Program-made: the position numbers and the translations under genes
The notes under the pieces: generated by a model
The model's input: the letters and a program-made list of their open reading frames with translations, nothing else
Told to the model about the DNA's origin: nothing
The model's database searches: none
Shown here: positions 1-5,034 of the stretch, piece by piece
Numbering within the stretch: the first letter of the stretch is position 1
Layout: every line of letters begins with the position of its first letter
NCBI GenBank assembly: GCA_035510855.1
Contig: DATKGG010000015.1
Location: 1 to 6,613, forward strand
Reading direction: 5' to 3'
Length of the DNA: 6,613 nucleotides
From: Palsa-459 sp035510855
GTDB lineage: Bacteria; Actinomycetota; Acidimicrobiia; Acidimicrobiales; RAAP-2

Positions 1-439
1 CCGCGGCGGCGAGCGACGCCGTCGGCGTGATCGGCTCGGACGAGGGAAGACGGAGCACCGTGACGCCCAGGAGCCGGTCGGTGCCCACGACGTTGAGGGG
101 CACGGCGCGCTTTCCGACGCGGACCCCGACGACCGACGAGCCCGCCGGAATCGGCGTGGAGGTGACGGCGAGGTCGCCGGGCGGGAGGACGAGCGCGGTC
201 GCGGTCCCGAGATGCTGACCCTCGTAGATCACGAGGGCGAGCAGCGAGTTCGCCGCCGGCCCGTCGGGCGAGGGCACCGCTGAGAGCGAGGTTGCGATGC
301 GTGGGCCGACCGACGCGCCGGCCGGCTGCGAGGCGCTCGGTGCCGCGAGGAACACCCCACCTGTCAGGAGGAGCGCGGCCGCCGCGGTGCCGACGAGGAC
401 CTGGAATCGGCGTGATCCCGTCGAGCGTACCGATGGCAT
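1..439 (-). CDS. Exported trypsin/HtrA-like protein, probably catalytically degenerate (3' end outside window)
   Basis: The reading frame is open from an ATG at 439 down to the left edge (146 codons seen). Residues 1-11 are basic and include S-R-R, then a hydrophobic Ala/Leu stretch (about 14-33) forms a signal peptide or membrane anchor; it is only loosely Tat-like. From about residue 66 the pattern looks like the first beta-barrel of a chymotrypsin-fold protease: LALVIYEG, GTATALVLPPG, LAVTS, then VRVGKRAVPLNVVGTD and VTVLRLP. In HtrA/trypsin relatives the segment after LAVTS carries the catalytic His (as in TNNHV) and the Asp lies in a D-L-A-V-L motif. Here those places read TSTPIP and LLGVTVL, so both residues appear lost. 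The Ser region and any PDZ domain would be off the edge. A weak AAGAGG lies 5 nt before the ATG. The gene is divergent from the MreB-like gene. The family call is by pattern only; a non-protease secreted beta protein is the alternative. Confidence 0.6.
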   Translation of the reverse strand, partial: MPSVRSTGSRRFQVLVGTAAAALLLTGGVFLAAPSASQPAGASVGPRIATSLSAVPSPDGPAANSLLALVIYEGQHLGTATALVLPPGDLAVTSTPIPAGSSVVGVRVGKRAVPLNVVGTDRLLGVTVLRLPSSEPITPTASLAAA

Positions 440-444
440 GGTCG

Positions 445-450
445 CCTCTT
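445..450 (-). promoter_or_regulatory. Weak ribosome binding site for the trypsin-like gene
   Basis: The minus strand reads AAGAGG followed by 5 nt and then the ATG at 439. It is only a partial match to the Shine-Dalgarno consensus. It still supports this ATG over upstream in-frame alternatives, because a signal-peptide-like sequence starts directly after it. It is the only start in the window with a recognisable Shine-Dalgarno-like sequence. Confidence 0.35.
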
Positions 451-510
451 CGAAGGAGCCCGGCAACTCAGAGGGATGGACCCAGGGGCGCTCGGCGGGG
501 GCTGGGGCAC

Positions 511-524
511 CCATCGACCGATGG
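511..524. repeat. Palindrome CCATCG-AC-CGATGG, possible operator
   Basis: Two perfect 6-bp arms are separated by 2 nt, midway between two divergent genes. A compact, nearly symmetric site in this position could bind a dimeric regulator. The spacer is too short for a good RNA hairpin loop and no U-tract follows, so a terminator is unlikely. A palindrome this short can occur by chance in GC-rich DNA. Confidence 0.25.
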
Positions 525-595
525 CTGCCGCGCATCTCGAGGAAGTAGCGGAGGCGCCGGAACACCCGTACAAGGGTAGCGAGACAGGCCGAGCA

Positions 596-610
596 AGGGG
601 TGTCGCCCCT
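596..610. repeat. Inverted repeat AGGGG-TGTCG-CCCCT next to the MreB-like promoter
   Basis: Two perfect 5-bp arms flank a 5-nt centre. The right arm ends on the first base of the candidate -10 hexamer (610-615). If that promoter is real, a protein bound here would block it. If transcription begins further upstream, it would instead be a small leader hairpin just before the GTG start. I cannot tell which from sequence alone. Confidence 0.25.
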
Positions 611-615
611 ACCAT
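610..615 (+). promoter_or_regulatory. Candidate -10 box TACCAT for the MreB-like gene (leaderless)
   Basis: TACCAT fits TAnnnT and is followed by 7 nt and then the GTG at 623, the distance expected if transcription begins at or next to the start codon. No Shine-Dalgarno sequence precedes the GTG, and no convincing -35 hexamer is visible. Confidence 0.35.
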
Positions 616-622
616 CTGGGCC

Positions 623-1627
623 GTGGCGCCGACCCTCGCGATCGACGTAGGCACGTCCATGACGAGGGTCGCCACCGAGTCGGCGGGACTCGTCTTCGCC
701 GAACCGACCGTCGTCGCCATCGATACCCGCAACGGCTCGGTGGTCGCCCTCGGCCATGAGGCAGTTGAGCTGGTCGGCCGCACGCCGCGTCACGTCGTCG
801 CGTTCCGCCCGATGCACAAGGGCGCCACAACTGACTTCGACGTCGCGGCGCGCCTGCTTCACGGCGTGCTCGAGCGGTGCGGCATGGGGAGATTCTCGCG
901 CCCACGGGTGCTGCTCACGGTGCCCGCCTCGGCGACGGCGATCGAGCGACGCGCGCTGCGGCAGGCTGCTCGCCGCGCCGGCGCCGCGCACGCGCACCTC
1001 CTCGAGGCGCCGATCGCCGCGGCGATCGGCCTCGGGCTGCCCATCCACGACCCGGTGGCGAGCTCCGTCGCCGTCGCCGGCGCGGGCACCACGGAGGTCG
1101 CCGTCATCTCGCTCGGCGGCATCGTCTCGCTGGCCTCGATCCGCATCGGCGGGGACGATCTCGACGCGGACATCTCTGCCTGGGTCCGTCAGCATGGCGA
1201 CGCCGTCATTACCGGGTCGACCGCAGAGGCGCTCAAGATGTCAGTGGGGACAGCCTCTGAGCACGCCCGGCCGAGAGAGGCCGAGGTCCCAGCGCGGCGC
1301 ACGACCGACGGCGCACCGTTCACACTCGTCGTCTCGGGCGACGACGTGCATCGCGCGATTGCCGATCACGTCCATCAGATCGTTCGCGCCTCGTCGGACT
1401 GCCTCGCTGACGCGCCGCCCGACCTCGCACAGGACGTGCTGGTGCACGGCATGCACGTCGTTGGCGGCGGCTCGATGCTCGACGGCATCGTCGAGCAGCT
1501 GTCCGAGCGCACCGAGGTGCCGGTGCACACGTGTGAGGCACCCGCAGAAGCCGTCGTGCTCGGCGCGGGACGGTGCCTCGAGGACCTCGGCCGGCTCTCG
1601 CAGCTGTTCGCGTCCGCGGAGCGCTAG
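623..1627 (+). CDS. MreB-like actin-fold protein with altered ATPase motifs
   Basis: The 334-residue product (MreB proteins are usually 330-350) is MreB-like along its length. LAIDVGTS (5-12) is the first phosphate loop. FAEPTVVAID and GHEAVELVGRTP follow the MreB order, as do a TVPASATAIERRALR segment (about 99-113), TEVAVISLGGIVS, IGGDDLD and VVGGGSML (279-286, adenosine motif). MreB normally polymerises under the membrane to guide wall synthesis. Two active-site motifs differ. The usual E-E-P-M-A-A-A reads LEAPIAAA (127-134), losing the Glu before Pro. The second phosphate loop, normally D-I-G-G-G-T, reads VAGAGT, losing the Asp and a Gly. ATP hydrolysis is therefore probably weak or absent. 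GTG 623 is chosen because MreB homology begins at once; the extension to ATG 476 is not MreB-like. The stop interlocks with the convergent HEAT gene. It is likely a divergent paralogue, so I do not call it mreB. Confidence 0.85.
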   Translation: MAPTLAIDVGTSMTRVATESAGLVFAEPTVVAIDTRNGSVVALGHEAVELVGRTPRHVVAFRPMHKGATTDFDVAARLLHGVLERCGMGRFSRPRVLLTVPASATAIERRALRQAARRAGAAHAHLLEAPIAAAIGLGLPIHDPVASSVAVAGAGTTEVAVISLGGIVSLASIRIGGDDLDADISAWVRQHGDAVITGSTAEALKMSVGTASEHARPREAEVPARRTTDGAPFTLVVSGDDVHRAIADHVHQIVRASSDCLADAPPDLAQDVLVHGMHVVGGGSMLDGIVEQLSERTEVPVHTCEAPAEAVVLGAGRCLEDLGRLSQLFASAER

Positions 1628-2262
1628 CCGACAGGCTCCTCACGTGCCGCGTCGCGAAGCGATTCGGCTGTCTGACGCACCTGCCAGTCCTTGTCCTCGA
1701 GCGCTCGTGCGAGAGCGGCCTCCACGAGCGTGCCGCTAAAGGCTGCCAGCGCGACGACGGCACGTCGACGAATCGCGGGCTTGTCGTCGAGCGCCGACAG
1801 GATCGCAGCGAGGCCCGCGTCGCCGCCGATGTTCCCGAGCGCGGCGACCGCGGCCTCGCGGCACCTCGCGTCGGCGTGCGCGCCCGCGACGCCCGAGAGG
1901 GCACTCGTGGCGGCGCTGGCTCGCACCTCTCCGAGTGCGTCCGCGGCGGCGACGACGACCAGCTCGTCGGCATCGTCCAGCCTCGAGATCAGCGCGTCGG
2001 TGACCTGGACGCTGCGACGGGGGTAGCGAGCCTCCAGCTGGCAGGCTCTTCGGCGGACGAGGGGCGAGTCGTCACGGATCCCATGCACCCGCTGTGGGAC
2101 CGATCGCGGACCCAGACGAGCGGCGGCACCGAGCGCCCTCGCTCGGACCATCGGCTCAGGGCTGGAGAGTCCCGCGGACACCGCGTCGTGGTCTTCTGGG
2201 GCGAAGCCGGCAAGCACGACGGCGCGAGACTCGGTGGCTACGGTGTCGGCATCATCACGCAC
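1624..2262 (-). CDS. HEAT-repeat protein
   Basis: The 212-residue product, with start GTG at 2262 and stop at 1624-1626, is built almost wholly of HEAT (PBS-lyase-like) repeats. Six helical-pair units can be picked out at about residues 32-51, 62-81, 95-113, 127-146, 158-177 and 189-208. Recurring D/P-x-x-V-R-x-x-A-x-x-A-L cores are visible, for example PEPMVRARALGAAARLG, SPLVRRRA and DWQVRQTAESL. HEAT arrays are protein-binding scaffolds; no enzymatic motif, signal peptide or membrane segment is present, so it should be cytosolic. The partner is unknown; neighbours suggest an envelope or division role, which is inference. The frame is open to ATG 2436, but that extension is low-complexity and antisense to the protease anchor, so GTG 2262 is preferred. 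GTG 2217 would cut into the lead-in to repeat 1. No Shine-Dalgarno sequence is visible. Confidence 0.8.
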   Translation of the reverse strand: MRDDADTVATESRAVVLAGFAPEDHDAVSAGLSSPEPMVRARALGAAARLGPRSVPQRVHGIRDDSPLVRRRACQLEARYPRRSVQVTDALISRLDDADELVVVAAADALGEVRASAATSALSGVAGAHADARCREAAVAALGNIGGDAGLAAILSALDDKPAIRRRAVVALAAFSGTLVEAALARALEDKDWQVRQTAESLRDAAREEPVG

Positions 2263-3414
2263 GGCACCAGTGAACCACGACGGCGCGGGCGAGCGCGCAT
2301 CGCGGGCCTGGTGATCCTCATCGCGATCATCGGACTGTTCGTCTGGTCGCTCAAGCACACGACGAACTCCTTCTCGATCACCCCCGGGGTCGCCCAGCCG
2401 GTCGGGCCGCTCATCACCGTCTCGGACCATCCGCACAGCGCGACACGAAAGACGATCCTGCTCACCGACGTCTACCTAACGCAGCTCACCGTGTGGCAGT
2501 GGGTATGGGCCGAGATCCATCCTGGCCGCGAGGAGGACATCGTCCCCTCCTCGGATCTCACTGGTGGCGACGTGCCGACGCCGCAGCTCTACGCGCAGGC
2601 CTACCTCCAGATGTACGACTCGCAGAACGACGCGAAGGCGGCCGCGATGCGCGCGCTGCATATGGACGTGACGGACAAGAACGTGGGCGTCACGGTGACC
2701 GTGGTCGCGACGGACGCTCCCGCGTCGCACGTCGTGTCGGTCGCGGATCGCATCGTCTGGGCGAGGGGGCTCGCGGTCTCGAGCCGGTGCGGACTCGTCG
2801 ACGCGCTGGGAGGGGCGGTGCCGGGACGACCGGTCGCGCTCAAGGTCGAGTACGCGCACATCGCGACCGACGGCACGATCACGGGCTACTCGCGACCAAG
2901 GCTGGTCGAGTCGCGGACCTCGGCCGTGCCGCCCAACGCCGGGACGACGGGCTGCGTGGGGCATGAGTCCGCGACCGCATGGCTCGGGATCGGGCTCGAG
3001 AATGCCTTCCAGTGGCACTTCCCCGTGGCTGTGTCGATCAACACCGCCAACATCGGCGGTCCCTCGGCAGGCCTCGCGATGACCCTCGGGATCATGGACT
3101 CCCTGTCGAAGACGTCGATCACTGGCGACCTCAAGATCGCCGCGACCGGGACGATCGACCCGAACGGCAACGTAGGGGAGGTTGGCGGGGTCCCACAGAA
3201 GACGATCGCGGTCGAGAACGCGGGCGCGACCGTGTTCCTGGTGCCGACGGGCGGCAACTACACCGACGCGCGCTCCGCTGCCTCGGGCGGGCTGCAGGTC
3301 ATCGAAGTGGCCACGCTCCAGCAGGCGCTCGCCGCGATCGAGCGGCTCAGTGGCGCAGCACCGGCGCCCTTCTCGGCTCCGGAGCAGCCGGTCAGCGAGA
3401 GCCTGACGTCGTAG
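2188..3414 (+). CDS. Membrane-anchored S16 (Lon-like) serine protease of the YlbL type, with PDZ-like region
   Basis: Positions are counted from the ATC at 2251. A basic stretch (R10-R16) precedes one membrane helix (about 17-34), so the rest should lie outside the membrane. Next comes the segment typical of YlbL-type proteins, with ILLTDVYL and MYDSQNDAKAAAMRAL. A degenerate PDZ-like part follows (DRIVWARGLAV, then ALGGAVPGRPVALKVEY), then a Lon-type domain. The Ser-Lys dyad is intact: Ser272 in GGPSAGLAM (codon 3064) and Lys317 in VGGVPQKTI (codon 3199), with the Lon-like TGTIDPNGNVGEVGGV between. It should degrade or process extracytoplasmic or membrane proteins; the substrate is unknown. 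The 5' end is uncertain. GTG 2188 is the only canonical in-frame start that keeps anchor and basic residues (408 aa) but overlaps the divergent HEAT gene by 75 nt. ATC 2251 (387 aa) fits the promoter and family length better. GTG 2311 would remove the basic residues. Confidence 0.88.
   Translation: MVFWGEAGKHDGARLGGYGVGIITHGTSEPRRRGRARIAGLVILIAIIGLFVWSLKHTTNSFSITPGVAQPVGPLITVSDHPHSATRKTILLTDVYLTQLTVWQWVWAEIHPGREEDIVPSSDLTGGDVPTPQLYAQAYLQMYDSQNDAKAAAMRALHMDVTDKNVGVTVTVVATDAPASHVVSVADRIVWARGLAVSSRCGLVDALGGAVPGRPVALKVEYAHIATDGTITGYSRPRLVESRTSAVPPNAGTTGCVGHESATAWLGIGLENAFQWHFPVAVSINTANIGGPSAGLAMTLGIMDSLSKTSITGDLKIAATGTIDPNGNVGEVGGVPQKTIAVENAGATVFLVPTGGNYTDARSAASGGLQVIEVATLQQALAAIERLSGAAPAPFSAPEQPVSESLTS
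2239..2244 (+). promoter_or_regulatory. Candidate -10 box TACGGT for the S16 protease gene
   Basis: TACGGT fits TAnnnT. It lies inside the 5' end of the divergent HEAT gene, 6 nt before an in-frame ATC at 2251. The same 6-nt spacing separates TAGGCT from the GTG of the UPF0182 gene. If it is the promoter, the mRNA begins near 2251 and the canonical GTG at 2188 cannot be the start. There is no visible -35 box. Confidence 0.25.
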
Positions 3415-3417
3415 GCT
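3412..3417 (+). promoter_or_regulatory. Candidate -10 box TAGGCT for the DivIVA-like gene
   Basis: TAGGCT fits TAnnnT, lies 9 nt before the ATG at 3427, and contains the TAG stop codon of the protease gene. The same hexamer, within the shared nonamer GTAGGCTCG, stands before the UPF0182 gene. The DivIVA-like gene has no Shine-Dalgarno sequence, so it could have its own nearly leaderless transcript as well as read-through from the protease gene. Confidence 0.3.
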
Positions 3418-3426
3418 CGAAGCCAC

Positions 3427-4992
3427 ATGGAAGACAGGACCACCATCTCGTCTTCGCGGATCGCCTCGGGCGATGTCGCCCGTGCGACGTTCACACCCTC
3501 GCGTCGGGGCTTCGACCCGCGAGAAGTGCGCTCCTATCTCGAGCAGGTGGCGCGCGAGCTTGCCGGGGCCGAGCGACGGATCACCGAGCTTCGCGAGCAC
3601 GTCGCGGACGCCGAGCGCCGTGCCACGCACCCCGTCATCGACGAGGCCACCCTCGCGAGCGCGCTCGGCACGCAGAGCGCGGCGATCCTGCGCAGCGCCC
3701 ACGAGGAGGCCCAGCGCGTCGTCACCGCGGCCCAGGCCCGCAGCAGCGAGTTGCTCGGCGAGGCCCAGGACCGGGCGGCGTCCCTCATCGTCGAGGCGCA
3801 GTCGCACGCGTCGTCCACCGTCTCTGAGGCCGAGCACGCTGCAGCGGGGATCGAGACGGACGCGCGTGGTGCGGCCGAGCGGCTGGTCGACACCGCGAAG
3901 ACCAACAGCGAGATGCTCATCGACCGTGCGCGCGAGCAGGGGCGGACCATCGTCGACGAGTCCCAAGAGACACGACGCAAGGTGCTCGCCGACCTGCTCG
4001 TGCGGCGAAAGGCGCTGCACATCCAGGTCGAGCAACTTCGTGCGGCGCGCGACTCGCTCGTCTCGTCGGTGCAGGGCCTGCGCACGACCGTCGACGCCGC
4101 GCTCGCGGACCTCGAGGGCTCCGACGACCGCGCGCGCAAGGCCGCGATCGAGCTACTCAAGTCACGTCCGGCGCCCCCGTCGGTGGGCGAGGAGGGCTTC
4201 GCCCAGCCCGCACCCGAGCATCCGTCGGGCTCGGCGACGGCCGAGCACGAGATCGAGGACCCCGATGCGGTCGAGGAGATCTTCGCCAAGCTGCGCAAGG
4301 CGTCGCTCGAGGAGCGCGGTGCTGAGGAGGTTCGGACGGCCTCGAGACCCACCGTCCGGCCCGACACGCCCATCGGGGCGATCTTGCAGCGTCGCGACGA
4401 GATGGCGGCGGGCCCGAGAGACGGGCTCGTCCGCAAGGTCAAGCGCGCCCTCCAAGACGACCAGAACGCCGCGCTCGAGCGGGTCCGGGGCATCGAGGGC
4501 TCGGGCGTGGCCGAGCGGCTCGAAAAGGAGCGCGACCAGCGCGACCGCTACGCGCTCGCCTCGGTCGAGCCGCTGCGCGAAGCCGCCAATGCAGGACGCT
4601 CCTTCGCCGCGAGCGAGGGCGGGGTGGTCGGCCCCGAGGTCGACGACGGCGTGCTCGCCGGGCTCGCCGAAGACCTCGCGGCAACGCTTGTCACGGCTCT
4701 CAGGAAGCGGATGACCAACGACAGCGGCAAGGACGGCACCGAGCGAGTCACCGCGGCGTACCGAGACTGGCGCGGCGCGCGCACCGAGCGCCTCTGTGCG
4801 GACCTCGCGCTCCGGGCGTTCCACGAAGGCGTCGCAGCTGCCGCGGTGGGCAGGGCCACCCGCTTTGTCGTGGCGCCCGCCGAGCCTCCCTGCGAGCAGT
4901 GCACGTCAGTCGGTGCGACGCACGGCATGGGTGCGCCGACGAGGCTCCCACCGCTGCACGCGGGGTGCCGATGCACCGTGCTGCCCGCGTAG
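3427..4992 (+). CDS. DivIVA-like coiled-coil protein with phage MuF-like Cys/His C-terminus
   Basis: The 521-residue protein has no signal peptide or membrane helix. Residues 20-48 resemble the DivIVA N-terminal motif: F-T-P, RRGFDPREVRSYLEQV, then helix. DivIVA proteins bind curved membrane at poles and septa and recruit partners. Residues 91-180 form a regular 11-residue array with Ala at 91, 102, 113, 124, 135, 146, 157 and 168 and hydrophobic pairs such as 98-99, 109-110 and 120-121. A conventional helix continues to about 245. Residues 250-310 are Pro/Glu/Ala-rich and probably flexible. A second folded part (about 315-480) includes KRALQDDQNAALERVR and TAAYRDWRGARTERL. The tail has CEQC (489-492) and LPPLHAGCRC (507-516), the C-x2-C ... 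H-x2-C-R-C arrangement known from phage Mu gpF-type head proteins; it may bind zinc. ATG 3427 is 12 nt after the protease stop, so co-transcription is likely. The DivIVA and MuF relations are judged by motif only. Confidence 0.8.
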   Translation: MEDRTTISSSRIASGDVARATFTPSRRGFDPREVRSYLEQVARELAGAERRITELREHVADAERRATHPVIDEATLASALGTQSAAILRSAHEEAQRVVTAAQARSSELLGEAQDRAASLIVEAQSHASSTVSEAEHAAAGIETDARGAAERLVDTAKTNSEMLIDRAREQGRTIVDESQETRRKVLADLLVRRKALHIQVEQLRAARDSLVSSVQGLRTTVDAALADLEGSDDRARKAAIELLKSRPAPPSVGEEGFAQPAPEHPSGSATAEHEIEDPDAVEEIFAKLRKASLEERGAEEVRTASRPTVRPDTPIGAILQRRDEMAAGPRDGLVRKVKRALQDDQNAALERVRGIEGSGVAERLEKERDQRDRYALASVEPLREAANAGRSFAASEGGVVGPEVDDGVLAGLAEDLAATLVTALRKRMTNDSGKDGTERVTAAYRDWRGARTERLCADLALRAFHEGVAAAAVGRATRFVVAPAEPPCEQCTSVGATHGMGAPTRLPPLHAGCRCTVLPA

Positions 4993-5012
4993 AGCACCAC
5001 CTCGAGAACCCG

Positions 5013-5034
5013 GCACCGTAGGCTCGGCCGGTGC
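5013..5034. repeat. Inverted repeat GCACCG...CGGTGC spanning the UPF0182 promoter and start
   Basis: Perfect 6-bp arms (5013-5018 and 5029-5034) flank 10 nt. They enclose the candidate -10 hexamer at 5019-5024, and the right arm covers the GTG at 5031. The position suits an operator. In read-through mRNA from the upstream genes, the same arms could form a hairpin that hides the start codon. Chance is possible at this length and base composition. Confidence 0.25.
5019..5024 (+). promoter_or_regulatory. Candidate -10 box TAGGCT for the UPF0182 gene (leaderless)
   Basis: TAGGCT is followed by 6 nt and then GTG 5031, the geometry of a leaderless actinobacterial transcript. The region has no Shine-Dalgarno sequence; the CTCCTCC just inside the gene has the opposite polarity. 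The hexamer sits in the 38-nt gap after the DivIVA-like gene. Confidence 0.35.

Larger units (their letters stand above)
440..622. other. Divergent intergenic region between the trypsin-like and MreB-like genes
   Basis: This 183-nt stretch separates two divergently transcribed genes and should hold both promoters. The frame of the MreB-like gene stays open leftward to an ATG at 476, but the resulting 49 residues are low-complexity and match nothing in the MreB fold, so I treat them as untranslated. The stretch contains a perfect inverted repeat at 511-524, another at 596-610, and a candidate -10 hexamer at 610-615. No RNA gene or small ORF is convincing here. Confidence 0.5.

Noticed and set aside
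476..622. ATG 476 as the start of the MreB-like gene
   Set aside because: The 49 extra residues are not MreB-like. MreB homology begins immediately after GTG 623, which also has a suitably placed -10 candidate.
364..783. Minus-strand open frame of 139 codons over the divergent region
   Set aside because: It overlaps both the trypsin-like gene (other frame) and the 5' end of the MreB-like gene. It is Ser/Arg/Pro-rich without domains or a ribosome binding site.
1573..2187. Leftward extension of the protease frame to an ATG at 1573
   Set aside because: It would add about 200 residues with no protease or signal features, lying antisense to a convincing HEAT-repeat protein and overlapping the MreB-like gene end.
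2263..2436. ATG 2436 as the start of the HEAT-repeat gene
   Set aside because: The extra 58 residues are charged low complexity, antisense to the basic and transmembrane segment of the protease. They contain no HEAT unit.
2476..4035. Long open frame on the minus strand (519 codons)
   Set aside because: It is antisense to the S16 protease and the DivIVA-like gene, both supported by clear motifs. Its translation is Arg/Gly/Asp-rich low complexity, typical of an antisense frame in GC-rich DNA.
3427..4992. Prophage remnant
   Set aside because: Apart from the MuF-like tail of one host-style protein there is no integrase, capsid, portal or tail gene, no attachment repeat, and no change of base composition.
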